Of a DNA stretch of 64,000 bases, positions 25,842 to 34,980 are shown in pieces; within the stretch, counting starts at the first letter, position 1, and every line of letters starts with the position of its first letter. The position numbers and the translations under genes were made by a program. Where the stretch lies: the NCBI RefSeq assembly GCF_019823105.1, contig NZ_CP081960.1, positions 310,001 through 374,000 of the forward strand, given 5' to 3'. The notes beneath the pieces were generated by a model. The model was not told the DNA's origin. It saw only the letters and a list, made by a program, of their open reading frames with translations, and searched no databases. This DNA is from Halobaculum magnesiiphilum. Lineage in GTDB: Archaea; Halobacteriota; Halobacteria; Halobacteriales; Haloferacaceae.

Positions 25842-26485
25842 GAGGAGTCGGCGGAAGACCGCCCGAGTAGTCGATCGACGATACCCCTGTCCTCCCCCTC
25901 GTCGTCCTCGTCGGGGTCGGGTGTGTCCGCGTCCGACAGTTGGAGGTCGCGCAGCGTCGACTGTACCCCGGAGAAGAACCGCTTCACGATGCGGTTGGCG
26001 ACGGGGTTGATGACGCGCTGGCCCATCCCGGCGACCTTGCCGAACACGTCGGCCTCCGTCTCCCACTCGACGGCGACGCCGCCGTCGTCCGTCTCGTGGA
26101 GTTCCATGCCGGAGGACATCTCGAAGGAGCTGTCGCCGGACGTTCCCTCTCCGGAGGCGTGCATCCGCGGCTGATCGCGCTCGTCGATACGCACTACCGT
26201 CTCGAAGGTCGGGTTCACCGGCCCGACGCTCACCTGTACCAGCCCGGCGTACCACTCGCCCTCGCGGAACGCCCGCTCGGCGATCGTCTCCGGGTCGCCC
26301 GTCAGTTCCTCCTCGCGCTCGCTCGCCCGCTCGGAGAGCTCCTCGAAGTCCACGTCGTCGCTCTCGACGTGTAACAGGAACTCACAGCCGGGGAGGGAGT
26401 CGGCGATCAACACCGGGTCCGACAGCGCGAGCCACACCTCCTCGACGGTCGTGTCCTCCAACTCGAAGGTGCCGTTGAAGTTCAT
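25838..26485 (-). CDS. CoxG-like SRPBCC-fold protein
   Basis: 215 residues. The N-terminal 150 residues match the CoxG/SRPBCC fold (MNFNGTFELEDTTVEEVWLALSDP; AGMGQRVINPVANRIV near the end of the domain), followed by an acidic tail. CoxG is thought to anchor CO dehydrogenase to the membrane or help its assembly. It is the first gene of the leftward operon, divergent from moeA. Confidence 0.9.
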   Translation of the reverse strand: MNFNGTFELEDTTVEEVWLALSDPVLIADSLPGCEFLLHVESDDVDFEELSERASEREEELTGDPETIAERAFREGEWYAGLVQVSVGPVNPTFETVVRIDERDQPRMHASGEGTSGDSSFEMSSGMELHETDDGGVAVEWETEADVFGKVAGMGQRVINPVANRIVKRFFSGVQSTLRDLQLSDADTPDPDEDDEGEDRGIVDRLLGRSSADSS

Positions 26486-26721
26486 CCGTTGTACCCTACC
26501 TCCGCCGTGTGCGTGTTAGACACATACATATGATACCGCGACTATGTTAGCATAAGTGTTTGCAATAATGAGGTAGTTTGGAAAAATGTGCCTACTATCA
26601 ATTACATCCATCGCAACGGAGAAACTGTATTCGAGAACATTCCGACCGAATATCCGGGGATCGCATGGTCGGTGTCGGAAACACGACCGGGGACGGACCC
26701 GATGTCGCGGGTGCGACGCCG
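26486..26721 (+). promoter_or_regulatory. Divergent promoter region between cox operon and moeA
   Basis: 236 bp separate the divergent coxG and moeA starts. The stretch around 26515-26590 is markedly A/T-rich for this genome (ATACATATGATA, TTTGCAATAATGAG), as expected for haloarchaeal promoters, and could drive both directions. Coupling the Mo enzyme to cofactor genes here makes shared control plausible. Open frames across it are not convincing. Confidence 0.4.
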
Positions 26722-27927
26722 ATGAGTGACCCGGTCGATCGGGAGACAGCAGTGAGTCGTCTCCGGTCGTGGTTCCGATCACACGATCCCGCCGGTACAG
26801 CCGCACAGATCGGCGCCGCCGAGATAGCCGGTCGGACCGTCGCCGAACCCGTCGTCGCCCCCGCCGACGTTCCGGCGCGACCGTTCGCGACGATGGACGG
26901 CTTCGCGCTCGCGAGCGACGACACGCAGCCGCGACCCGTCGAGGGTGGCGTCGCTCCCGAGGACGATCCGGAGGGTCTGACCGCCGGAGCGGCCGTTCGG
27001 ATCGCGACCGGCGCCCCGTTGCCGGACGGCGCCGACGCGGTCGTGCCGGTCGAGGCGTCGACCGTCGTCGATGGCGCGCTCACGACCGACGCACCCGCTC
27101 CCGGGACGAACGTCTTTCCCTCCGGGGCGACCGCCGCAGCCGGTGACACGCTGTTCGAGGCCGGCGAACGACTCTCCCCGCGACACGCCTCGCTACTCGC
27201 CGACGTGGGGATCGACCGGGTCGCGGTCCGCCCGAGACGTTCGGCGGCCGTCCTCGCGACGGGGACGGAGATCGCGGCGGGCGAACAGCCCGACCGCGAC
27301 TCGGCGATGCTGGCGAACGTGCTCCGGCGGTGGGGCTGTGACCCGGCCGTTCTCGATCCGGTTCCCGACGACGCGGGGCGTGTCGCCGACGCGATCGCCG
27401 AGGCGGCCGACCGGTTCGACTTCGTCGTCACCGCCGGCGGAACGAGCGTGGGCGCGGGCGACCACGTCGGCGCGGCGCTGGCCGACACCGATCGCCTCGG
27501 CGGCGACCTCCTGTTCGACGCCGTCGCGCTCCGCCCAGGACGCCCGACCACGGCGGCCGTCGTCGACGGGACGCTCGTCTGTGCGTTCCCCGGAAAGCCG
27601 CTGGCGGCCCACAAGGCGGCGACGCTCGTGCTACGCCCGGCGATGACCGGCGAGCATGGGACGGCGACGGTGTCCGCGACCGCTGCCTCTTTCGTTGACC
27701 TCCCCGACGGACCGGGTGCGTACGCGGTGCCGGTCCACCTGCGCGACGGGCGGGCCGTCCCCGCGGGCCAGGGGACCGATTCGGCATCTCTGTACGAGAC
27801 GCGGTTTCGACCAGGACGCGTCTCCTCGAGCACGCGGTGCACGCTCGCCGACGGTCTCGCCGTCCGCGAAGAGCCCATCGAACGCGGCGAACCGGTCGCC
27901 GTCACGCCGTACGAGGTGATAGAGTGA
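26722..27927 (+). CDS. moeA: Molybdopterin molybdenumtransferase MoeA-like
   Basis: 401 residues from ATG 26722; an in-frame Met at 26665 is possible. MoeA_N begins near residue 6, with the hallmark PARPFATMDGFAL at about 50-62. The central MoCF_biosynth domain shows VTAGGTSVGAGDH near 235-247 and PGRPT near 270. MoeA inserts molybdate into adenylated molybdopterin. Its stop overlaps the next start (GTGA), linking it to a cytidylyltransferase-like gene. Together they would supply the MCD cofactor to the divergent hydroxylase. Confidence 0.92.
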   Translation: MSDPVDRETAVSRLRSWFRSHDPAGTAAQIGAAEIAGRTVAEPVVAPADVPARPFATMDGFALASDDTQPRPVEGGVAPEDDPEGLTAGAAVRIATGAPLPDGADAVVPVEASTVVDGALTTDAPAPGTNVFPSGATAAAGDTLFEAGERLSPRHASLLADVGIDRVAVRPRRSAAVLATGTEIAAGEQPDRDSAMLANVLRRWGCDPAVLDPVPDDAGRVADAIAEAADRFDFVVTAGGTSVGAGDHVGAALADTDRLGGDLLFDAVALRPGRPTTAAVVDGTLVCAFPGKPLAAHKAATLVLRPAMTGEHGTATVSATAASFVDLPDGPGAYAVPVHLRDGRAVPAGQGTDSASLYETRFRPGRVSSSTRCTLADGLAVREEPIERGEPVAVTPYEVIE

Positions 27928-28586
27928 CCGACCGAGCGGAGCTTCCCGTCGTGGATCCGGACGAGCTCGGTTTGTCTGGGGACGCCCGGGAAACCGCCGA
28001 CCGACCAACCGTTGGCGGGGTCGTGCTCGCGGCGGGAACGAGTAGCCGCTTCGGCGACGAGAACAAACTGCTGGCTCAGATCAACGAGAAGCCGTTGGTG
28101 CGACATGCGGTGGGAACGCTCGTCGACAGCGGTCTCGATCCCGTCGTCGTCGTCACCGGTTACGAGGCGGCGGCCGTCGGCGCCGCCGTCGACGCCGGCC
28201 CGGTCTCGGTCGTTACGACACCCGAGTACACGGAGGGGCAGTCTGCCTCGGTGCGCGCCGGTGCGAACGCGATGGCCGACGCCCAGGTTGACGCGGCTGT
28301 CTTCCTCCCGGGCGACATGCCGTTCGTCGACCCGTCGACCGTTCGAGCGCTGGTCGACGCGTACGTCGCCGGCGCGGGCGACGCCCTCGCGTCTGCGTAC
28401 CGCGGCCGGCGAGGGAATCCGGTGCTGTTCGACCGCCGGCACTTCGACGCGCTCCGGGCGCTCGAGGGGGACGTAGGCGGTCGGGAGGTCTTGATCGGAA
28501 GCGACGACGCAGCGCTCGTCGCCGTCGCCGATCGGGGCGTGAGGATCGACATTGACACGAAGGCGACGCTCCGAGATCACCGGTGA
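27924..28586 (+). CDS. MocA-like molybdenum cofactor nucleotidyltransferase
   Basis: 220 residues from GTG 27924. After a 30-residue N-terminal extension, the NTP-transferase signature is VVLAAGTSSRFGDENK (about 33-48), with PGDMPF near 131 for the metal/nucleotide site. This is the MobA-like/MocA family, which attaches CMP to molybdopterin to form MCD, the cofactor of CoxL-type enzymes. Context makes MocA more likely than a sugar nucleotidyltransferase. Confidence 0.88.
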   Translation: MTDRAELPVVDPDELGLSGDARETADRPTVGGVVLAAGTSSRFGDENKLLAQINEKPLVRHAVGTLVDSGLDPVVVVTGYEAAAVGAAVDAGPVSVVTTPEYTEGQSASVRAGANAMADAQVDAAVFLPGDMPFVDPSTVRALVDAYVAGAGDALASAYRGRRGNPVLFDRRHFDALRALEGDVGGREVLIGSDDAALVAVADRGVRIDIDTKATLRDHR

Positions 28587-28629
28587 CCGACCGGGTGGGC
28601 CGTCGGATCCCGCCGCCTCCAGGGGTAGT

Positions 28630-28896
28630 TTACTCCCGCGTCGCGTCGGGGCCCGTGGAACGTGCGCCCTCGCGGTCCAACAGCGGCGAGTCGGGGTTCG
28701 CACAGCCCTCGCGACCGCACACGCCGGCGTCGTCACCTGCGCGCTCCACGCCGGGCGGGAGTCCGCCGATGTACCAGTCGACGGTGTGGGCCGTCTCGCG
28801 CTCGTGCTCGTCGAGCGCCGTCCGCGCGGCTCGAAGCGACCCGAACGTCTCCTCGTAGGAACACTCGTCACAGCGAACGAGGACGGCCGTCGACAT
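28630..28896 (-). CDS. Small zinc-binding hypothetical protein
   Basis: 88 residues. A CDEC pair at about 9-12, an amphipathic helix with the pattern LRAARTALDEHERETAH (about 24-40), and a later CGREGC pair (about 59-64) suggest a small Zn-binding module in a beta-beta-alpha arrangement. Such proteins are common in Halobacteria; I do not recognise a function. It lies alone, convergent with the mocA-like gene. Confidence 0.65.
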   Translation of the reverse strand: MSTAVLVRCDECSYEETFGSLRAARTALDEHERETAHTVDWYIGGLPPGVERAGDDAGVCGREGCANPDSPLLDREGARSTGPDATRE

Positions 28897-29045
28897 ACCG
28901 CCCCATTCGTGGTCGGTCGTTGTAAGTCACATCATCGATGTCGCACCTCCCTCCGAGCCGACCGTCGGACTCTCCGCCGGCGGGTAGGGTAACGTGACAG
29001 CAAGTGATCTCATCAATTATCCATCGGTCCCCGAACGTACGAGCC

Positions 29046-29477
29046 ATGACGGGAGACCGGTTCGACTCGGAGGGGGAGAGTCTCGCCCGGAAATCGGCGG
29101 CGCCGCTGGTGCCGCAGCGAACTGTCTGCCCCGACTTCGTGTTCGAGGCGCTGAACGACAGGCGGCGGCGGGTCGTCTGTCGGATGCTCGCCGAGGAGGG
29201 CGACCAGGACGTGACGAGACTCGCGGCGAGCGTGGCCGCGAGCGAACGCCAGTTGGCAAGTCCCGCGGAGTCGGTCGACAGGTGCGAACAGCTGTACACC
29301 GCTCTCTACCACCAGCACGTTCCCAAGTTGGCGTCGATGAAAGTCATCTCGTTCGACCGTGAGGAGGGGACCGTCTCACCCGGGGAACGGTTCGGGCCCG
29401 TCGTCGACGCGCTGGGTGCCGTCGAGACCGCCCTGGACTGTTCTGACGCCGTCGAACGGGGGCGAATGGATGGATGA
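29046..29477 (+). CDS. DUF7344-like winged-helix protein
   Basis: 143 residues from ATG 29046. The middle and C-terminal parts follow the haloarchaeal DUF7344 wHTH pattern: VFEALNDRRRRVVCRML (about 35-51), then LYHQHVPKLASMKVISFD (about 84-101), ending with a beta wing. These are thought to be DNA-binding regulators. It overlaps the next gene, which encodes a HalOD1 domain, by eight bases, so the two are translated together. The same pair recurs at 34533-35382. Confidence 0.72.
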   Translation: MTGDRFDSEGESLARKSAAPLVPQRTVCPDFVFEALNDRRRRVVCRMLAEEGDQDVTRLAASVAASERQLASPAESVDRCEQLYTALYHQHVPKLASMKVISFDREEGTVSPGERFGPVVDALGAVETALDCSDAVERGRMDG

Positions 29478-29817
29478 ATCGGGCGCGCCGACCGACGTGC
29501 CGGCGCGAGTCACGTGGCGGGATCGGGAGTGGACGCGGACCGCGCGGCGACGGTACGATCCGGAGGCGAGCGCCGATCTCTCGAACGTGATCGCGGCGAC
29601 GATCGCCGACGCCGGCGACGTGGTCCCCACCGGGTTACCCGGGCCACCGCTGTACGAGTGCATCGACATCGATGCGGTCACCCGGTTCGTCGAGAACGGC
29701 GGGAACCCCGGCGCGGGCCGCCGCGACTCCGTCAGGTTCGGTCACGACGGTTCGCTGGTCGAGGTTCGGGCCGACGGGTGGGTCAGCGTGTTCGCGCCGA
29801 TCGACGACGCGGACTGA
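29470..29817 (+). CDS. HalOD1 output-domain protein
   Basis: 115 residues from ATG 29470. After a short charged N-terminus, the HalOD1 pattern appears: LSNVIAATIADAGDV (about 37-51), PPLYECIDIDAVTRFV (about 58-73), and a final beta hairpin with VRFGHDG and VEVRADGWVSVF. HalOD1 domains are output modules found in Halobacteria, often alone or with response regulators. It is paired with the overlapping DUF7344-like gene. Confidence 0.75.
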   Translation: MDESGAPTDVPARVTWRDREWTRTARRRYDPEASADLSNVIAATIADAGDVVPTGLPGPPLYECIDIDAVTRFVENGGNPGAGRRDSVRFGHDGSLVEVRADGWVSVFAPIDDAD

Positions 29818-29954
29818 CGGGCGGGCGCGAGGATCGCGACCGGGCGATAGACCGGTGCCGAGGATCGGACCGCGAGTGCATGCCCGACTGCGATCGTCCA
29901 GTCGACCGTATTTCGACGGCGGGCTTTTGGTGTCCCGACACCTCGTCGCGTCCG

Positions 29955-30686
29955 ATGAACGTCGCAATCGTCACCGTCGGTGACGAGGTGCTCGCCGGGG
30001 AGACGACGAACACGAACGCCTCGTGGCTGGCGGACGAAATATCACGACGGGGCGCACGCGTCCGGCGGATCCTCACGATGCCCGACGATCGGACGGCGAT
30101 CGCGGATCGGGTCCGTGCGTGGACAGACGCGTACGACGCGGTGATCGTCACCGGCGGACTCGGCGGCACCCACGACGACGTGACTGCCGACGCCATCGCC
30201 GACGCGTTCGACCGCGAGCTGGCCGTTCGCGAGGAGGTTCACGAGGCCGTCCTCGAGACGGTCGCCGCCTACCGCGATGCGAACCCCGACCTCGTCGAGG
30301 CACACGAGCTGGATATCGACGTCACCGCGTGGGCGTCGCTTCCCGAGGGCGCGCGATACGTCCCGAACGACGACGGACTCTGTCCGGGGTTCGTCCTGGA
30401 GAACGTGTACGCGATGCCGGGCGTCCCGAGCGAGGTGCGGGCCGTCTTCGGCCGCGTGGCCGACGAGTTCGCCGGCGACGAGGTGGCTCGTACGCTGTAC
30501 ACGCCACAGCCCGAGGGGTCGATGGTCGGGGCGCTCGACGGCGCCCGCGACCGCTTCGCTGTCGCGATCGGGAGCTATCCCGACACCGAGGGCCACAACC
30601 GGCTGACGGTCCGCGGCGACGACCCCGACGCCGTCGACGAGGCGTTCGAGTGGCTCGCCGAGCGTGTCGAGACGGTCGAGGAGTGA
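29955..30686 (+). CDS. CinA N-terminal/MoCF-type molybdopterin-binding domain protein
   Basis: 243 residues from ATG 29955. The start VAIVTVGDEVLAGETTNTNASWLA and the loop VTGGLGGTHDDVT (about 66-78) are the signatures of the CinA/MoCF_biosynth fold. It lacks the C-terminal amidohydrolase domain of bacterial CinA, as is usual in archaea. Possible roles include ADP-ribose or nucleotide pyrophosphatase activity or cofactor binding; function in haloarchaea is not established. Confidence 0.85.
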   Translation: MNVAIVTVGDEVLAGETTNTNASWLADEISRRGARVRRILTMPDDRTAIADRVRAWTDAYDAVIVTGGLGGTHDDVTADAIADAFDRELAVREEVHEAVLETVAAYRDANPDLVEAHELDIDVTAWASLPEGARYVPNDDGLCPGFVLENVYAMPGVPSEVRAVFGRVADEFAGDEVARTLYTPQPEGSMVGALDGARDRFAVAIGSYPDTEGHNRLTVRGDDPDAVDEAFEWLAERVETVEE

Positions 30687-30783
30687 TTTACGACGAGGCC
30701 GGGGCGGGAGTTCGCCGCCCCGTCGAAGCCTGACCGGTTACATTCGCGTCAGCGCGTATTCAAGTCGCTCCAGCGCGTGGGTC

Positions 30784-31794
30784 ATGGCAATGGCATCTGT
30801 CACGCCCACACTGGGCATCCACCACGTCACCTGTGTCGCCGGCGACCCGCAACGAAACATGGACTTCTGGGTCGAGACGCTCGGCCTGCGACTCGTGAAG
30901 CGGTCGATCAACCAGGACGACCCCGGCACGTACCACTTCTTCTTCGCCGACGCGGAGGGAACGCCCGGAACCAGCATGACGTTCTTCCCGTGGGAGAACC
31001 TCTCCCAGGGGAAGGTCGGGTCCGGCCAGGTGTCGCGGACCGCGTTCCGCGTCCCCGAGGGGAGCCTCGATTACTGGGAGGACCGGTTCGACGAGTTCGG
31101 CGTCGACTACGACGAGCGCGTCGACCGCTTCGGCGAGACGGTCCTGCCCTTCCGCGACCCGGACGGGCTCCCGGTCGAGTTGGTCGAAGTCGATATCCCG
31201 GAGGACGACCCGACGGTGCCGTGGACCGAATTCGTCCCCGCCGATCACGCCATCCGCGGCTTCCATTCGGTGACGCTGTGGCTCGCGAACCCCGACTCGA
31301 CGATGGACCTGCTGCGGACGATGGGCTTGGAGGAGGTCGGTACGGAGGAGTCGCCGGGTGACACCCCCGGCGACGAGCGGACGCGCTTTGCGGCCGCCGG
31401 GGAAGTCGGCAAGTACGTCGACGTGCTCCCGACCGTTCAAGCGGGCCGACAGGGACACGGAACCGTCCACCACGTCGCGTTCCAGACGCCGACCGACGAC
31501 GACCAGTCGGCGATGCGGTCGGCCGTCCAGGGAGAGGGCCTGCGGCCGACCCAGCAGATCGACCGTCACTGGTTCCGCTCGGTGTACTTCCGCGAGCACA
31601 ACGGCGTGCTGTTCGAACTGGCGACGAGCGACCCCGGCTACGACAGCGACGAGCCGCTCGACGACCTCGGCGGCCGGCTTGTCTTGCCGGGCGAATTCGA
31701 GGCACGTCGCGACGAGATCGAAGCACAGCTCACGGACGTGACGGTGCCGCGGGCCGAAGCCGCCGAGACGGCCGAAAGCGAAGCTGACGACTGA
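30784..31794 (+). CDS. VOC-family ring-cleaving dioxygenase-like protein
   Basis: 336 residues with two VOC modules. The first begins LGIHHVTCVAGDPQRNMDFW (about 10-29) with a metal-ligand-type His; the second begins near 155 (IRGFHSVTLWLANP), with further His/Glu residues in VHHVAFQTP and FELATSDPGY. This fits the PcpA/LinE-like extradiol dioxygenase group annotated as ring-cleaving dioxygenase or glyoxalase. The acidic tail is haloarchaeal. Substrate unknown. A second Met two codons on is an alternative start. Confidence 0.85.
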   Translation: MAMASVTPTLGIHHVTCVAGDPQRNMDFWVETLGLRLVKRSINQDDPGTYHFFFADAEGTPGTSMTFFPWENLSQGKVGSGQVSRTAFRVPEGSLDYWEDRFDEFGVDYDERVDRFGETVLPFRDPDGLPVELVEVDIPEDDPTVPWTEFVPADHAIRGFHSVTLWLANPDSTMDLLRTMGLEEVGTEESPGDTPGDERTRFAAAGEVGKYVDVLPTVQAGRQGHGTVHHVAFQTPTDDDQSAMRSAVQGEGLRPTQQIDRHWFRSVYFREHNGVLFELATSDPGYDSDEPLDDLGGRLVLPGEFEARRDEIEAQLTDVTVPRAEAAETAESEADD

Positions 31795-31841
31795 CGGCGG
31801 CGGACGTTAGACCGCCGTAACCGGTCGAACGAACCGCGGAC

Positions 31842-32594
31842 TCAGAACCCGCCGTAGCGGAGGTACACCATGTCCGCGATGAGCAGTAGCTGAAAGAGTC
31901 CCTGCACGAGCCCCAGCTTCGCGTTCTGCTGCCCGATCGCCGAGATGACCGCCGGATCCGGGTCGGCGGAGATCATCTGTTTATACATCCGGATCTCGCC
32001 GGGGAGAAGGAAGCCGAACCCCTGCACGGACAGGATCGTGACGATCCCGAGCGCGACCGCGATCACGGGCGTCGTCATCTGGAAGCCTCCGATCGTGGTC
32101 GCGACCCACGCCAGCGATCCGACCGTTCCGACGGCGAAAACCGCCTGCCAGCGACGGTCACCGAAGACGTTCATCCGATAGCCGAACAGCAGGAGGATGG
32201 GGATCACGTTCGCGGCAGTGAACAGCGGGAGCCAGACGTCCGCGTGGGGGAACACGTCGATGCGCTGTGCGAGCGTGATCCCGCCCGCGATCGTCGTGAA
32301 CGCCAGCGCCGGGAGGAGGAACGCGGTCTTCGGCGTCAGCCGCTCGAACACCGCCGCGCTCTGCTCCTCGTCGAGTCCGCCGATCACCGGCCCGAGTACG
32401 GCGCCGATGAAGATGTCGATGCCCGTCCACAGGAGTCCGGTCATCACGTGGACGTAGGTGTGTATCTGAACCGACGCACCGGTCACGGCGTACGCGAGGG
32501 CTGCCACCGGGATCGCCACTACGGCGACCGCGAAGGCGGGGTTGCCGCGCTGTGCCATTCCCCGTACCATTCCTCGAACCGAAGTCGTGGACAT
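31842..32594 (-). CDS. Polytopic membrane protein (family shared with the gene at 49491)
   Basis: 250 residues from ATG 32594; an upstream in-frame extension adds Arg-rich sequence and is unlikely. Six or seven helices. A conserved-looking stretch, IHTYVHVMTGLLWTG followed by AVLGPVIGGL (about 44-72), holds two histidines within the membrane and recurs as VHLFLGAFWFG and AVVLGPVMGSL in the protein at 49491-50036. The C-terminal LGLVQGLFQLLLIADM also has a counterpart. The arrangement recalls DUF2269/CopD-like integral membrane families, but I would not assign a function. Confidence 0.72.
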   Translation of the reverse strand: MSTTSVRGMVRGMAQRGNPAFAVAVVAIPVAALAYAVTGASVQIHTYVHVMTGLLWTGIDIFIGAVLGPVIGGLDEEQSAAVFERLTPKTAFLLPALAFTTIAGGITLAQRIDVFPHADVWLPLFTAANVIPILLLFGYRMNVFGDRRWQAVFAVGTVGSLAWVATTIGGFQMTTPVIAVALGIVTILSVQGFGFLLPGEIRMYKQMISADPDPAVISAIGQQNAKLGLVQGLFQLLLIADMVYLRYGGF

Positions 32595-32763
32595 GTCGGT
32601 TCGACGACGTTGAAGCGGCGACATAAACGTACCCCATGGTGTCCGCCGTTCGTCCCGCCTCACCGTCCGCACGTCGAGCGGTTCGACCGACTGCCGATTG
32701 GAGTGACTGCCCATTCGAGTGATTACCCAATCGAACGACTGCTGACCCGATCGGCGGCCCCTC

Positions 32764-32970
32764 CTACTCGACTGTCACGGTGCCGTCGTCGCCGACAGTG
32801 ACGATGTATCCGTTGTACTCGAAGGTGACGTACCCGGAGGTATCACGGAGAACCGTTGTCAGGGCGTCGGGGTCTACGACAGCGGCGAGGGGCGGCTCGA
32901 GCTGGTCGGGCTGAACGCCGTTACGGTCAGCGATCGTCGTGACGATCTCGTGAACGATCTCGGGAGGCAA
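32764..32970 (-). CDS. HalOD1 output-domain protein, short
   Basis: 68 residues, essentially the bare HalOD1 domain: IVHEIVTTIADRNGVQPDQL, PLAAVVDPDALTTVL, then the beta hairpin VTFEYNGYIVTVGDDGTVTVE. Standalone HalOD1 proteins are widespread in Halobacteria and presumed regulatory. It lies 232 bp left of the integrase and transcribes away from it. Confidence 0.78.
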   Translation of the reverse strand: MPPEIVHEIVTTIADRNGVQPDQLEPPLAAVVDPDALTTVLRDTSGYVTFEYNGYIVTVGDDGTVTVE

Positions 32971-33202
32971 GTGAGTATACGTTGAAGGATCTACACAATT
33001 AAGAATCTTATTGTATTGACCCCGCTACTCCGCCATAATCGAAGGACGACGGGGACGTGTACATCTATAGGTGGATCATGCACCACGAGGGGAACGAAGG
33101 ACAGCGATGACCCGGAGAAACCTGCGTGTGAGGACACCAGAAGGACAGCAAAGCGTCTCGTTCGGGAGAGTTATGACGACGGCACCGCCTACGCCTCCAT
33201 AG

Positions 33203-34348
33203 ATGAGTCCGCAGCCAGATCGGACGGGCGTGCCCACGGACGTTCGACCGAGCACGTCCCTCGATGACGCGCTGGCGGCGTTCGTTGCCCACGTCAGCAA
33301 GGGGGACTCGGGCCGCCACCGTGGCGAGGTCGCGCGCGTCGTCAGCGACTTCGTGGACAGGGTCGGCGACCGCGGCGCCGAGGCGGCCGCGGACCTGTCG
33401 GTCGGACACCTCGAATCGTATGCCTCCCATCTCGCGCGGCGGGCCTGGGCCAGGGAGGAGGACTCGGGGACGGGGATCACCGGACGGACGGCCCACCAGT
33501 ACTTCGCGCTCGTCCGGTCCTTCTGTACGTTCCTCCTCGAGCGCGACGCGATCGAGTCCAACCCCGCGAAGTCGGCCGTCGCGACCGGCGCGCTCCCCGA
33601 TCGTTCGATCGGCGTTCGCGGCGACGACCGCGAGCAGTTCTGGAGCGCGGACACGCGCGAGGCGATCGTCCGCTGGACGGACTGGCGCGCCGAGGACGCA
33701 CTCGATCGCGGCTGGCTCGAACCGGCACGAGCGACCCGGGACCGCGCGCTCGTGGCCGTGCTCGCATACTCCGGCGCCCGCGGCGCCGAACTGTTCCGCG
33801 ACCCCCAAAACGACCGTCGCCAGGGGCTCCGGTGGCGACACGTGGACCTCGAGGAAGGGACCCTCAGGGTGTACGGCAAGACCCAGGAGTGGCAGCGGAC
33901 GCCGTTGCTCGAACCCGGTGTCGACCGCCTTCGGGCGCATTATCGCCGGCAGGACCCGCCGAGCGAGGAGTGGCCGGTGTTCGCCACGAGCCACCTCCCG
34001 AGCCTGTATCGGGTCGTCCGAGAAGCCGAGGGCGTCGACGCCGAACCCACGAAGGAGACCGTGTGGGATCTCCTGCACGAGCACGATCTGGTCCCGCCGG
34101 CGATCTCGACGGCCGGCGCGCGGAGCCTCCTGAAACGCCTGTCGACCGAGAGCGGTATCACGGAGGACGGCGAGACGCTGCTCCCGCACGGCGCGCGGCG
34201 CGGCCTCGGCGACGAACTGTACGACACCAGCGCGGAGTTGGCACAGGAGGTGCTCCGTCACCAGTCGGTCGAGACGACGCACGCGAGTTACCGCGACGAC
34301 AACGTCGGGCGCCTGCGGGAGGCCGCCGAGGACGCGCTCGACTCGTAG
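33203..34348 (+). CDS. Tyrosine recombinase / phage-type integrase
   Basis: 381 residues. A core-binding SAM-like domain occupies about 18-125. The catalytic domain shows R193 (YSGARGAEL), K226 (YGKTQ), H329 and R332 (LPHGARRG), H353 and nucleophile Y363 (LRHQSVETTHASY). The full R-K-H-R-H-Y set is present, so it is probably active. It marks the left end of an accessory segment rich in IS remnants and small regulators. No tRNA or obvious att repeat was found beside it. Confidence 0.92.
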   Translation: MSPQPDRTGVPTDVRPSTSLDDALAAFVAHVSKGDSGRHRGEVARVVSDFVDRVGDRGAEAAADLSVGHLESYASHLARRAWAREEDSGTGITGRTAHQYFALVRSFCTFLLERDAIESNPAKSAVATGALPDRSIGVRGDDREQFWSADTREAIVRWTDWRAEDALDRGWLEPARATRDRALVAVLAYSGARGAELFRDPQNDRRQGLRWRHVDLEEGTLRVYGKTQEWQRTPLLEPGVDRLRAHYRRQDPPSEEWPVFATSHLPSLYRVVREAEGVDAEPTKETVWDLLHEHDLVPPAISTAGARSLLKRLSTESGITEDGETLLPHGARRGLGDELYDTSAELAQEVLRHQSVETTHASYRDDNVGRLREAAEDALDS

Positions 34349-34532
34349 GAACCGTATTCGAGTTCGACGACGCTAGTGAAATTGTATTAGTTTGACAGAG
34401 ATTCTAGTACAACAGCCGGTACGTGGCTGATGCGAATTTTGCACGGAGTTCGTTTCAGATTCAGTCGGATCGCCTCGCCCAGTAGAGCGGGCGTATCTGC
34501 ACATACCGGATACTCAGAGACCGATTGGGAGG

Positions 34533-34769
34533 TTACGCCCAAATATTTTCTCGGGCACCGTCAACGAGAACGAGTCCATCACTTGTGATTGTTACATTGT
34601 GATTGGGGAGTTCAAACGATAGTGTCCACGACGCGGAGTCATGGGAGGCCAACAACTGAATCGCATCTACGTCGATAAACTCCTGAAGGGGTCTATCGAC
34701 TTCATCACGGTCGGCACCTTTTGCGTGAGCAATCGCCTCAACGACCTCAACAACGAGAGATTGATCCAT
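34533..34769 (-). CDS. HalOD1 output-domain protein
   Basis: 78 residues from ATG 34769; an in-frame ATG at 34802 would add 11 residues and is possible. HalOD1 features: LVVEVVEAIAHAKGAD, PLQEFIDVDAIQLL, and the terminal hairpin NVTITSDGLVLVD. It is downstream of a DUF7344-like gene on the same strand, the same two-gene pattern as at 29046-29817. The DNA here is less GC-rich than the chromosome-like parts. Confidence 0.7.
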   Translation of the reverse strand: MDQSLVVEVVEAIAHAKGADRDEVDRPLQEFIDVDAIQLLASHDSASWTLSFELPNHNVTITSDGLVLVDGARENIWA

Positions 34770-34980
34770 CAAATTTCTATCTCTTTGCCAATTGATAGCC
34801 ATTATGAATCATTGTATACGTATCTATGGTTGATTTTGAGAGAGATACCACAAACGAACTTCGTGCTGACTCCATCCTCTGTATTCAGTAATCCACTGTT
34901 CTTCGATTTATCAGTGAGCAGGTGTATTAGGCGATATGAAGGTACTGCGAACTCACCGTGTGAGTTGTCACCGGGGGCTA

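Noticed and set aside
22738-26485. Confident assignment as an aerobic CO dehydrogenase
   Set aside because: The active-site loop is AYRGAGR rather than the Cys-bearing form I loop, so CO oxidation cannot be claimed from the sequence.
26598-28871. 757-codon minus-strand frame over moeA and the mocA-like gene
   Set aside because: Antisense to two genes with full family signatures; the frame itself is Ser/Arg/Pro-rich.
33000-33200. tRNA gene as integration target beside the recombinase
   Set aside because: No cloverleaf with a T-loop GTTCRANNC and matching arms could be drawn on either strand here.
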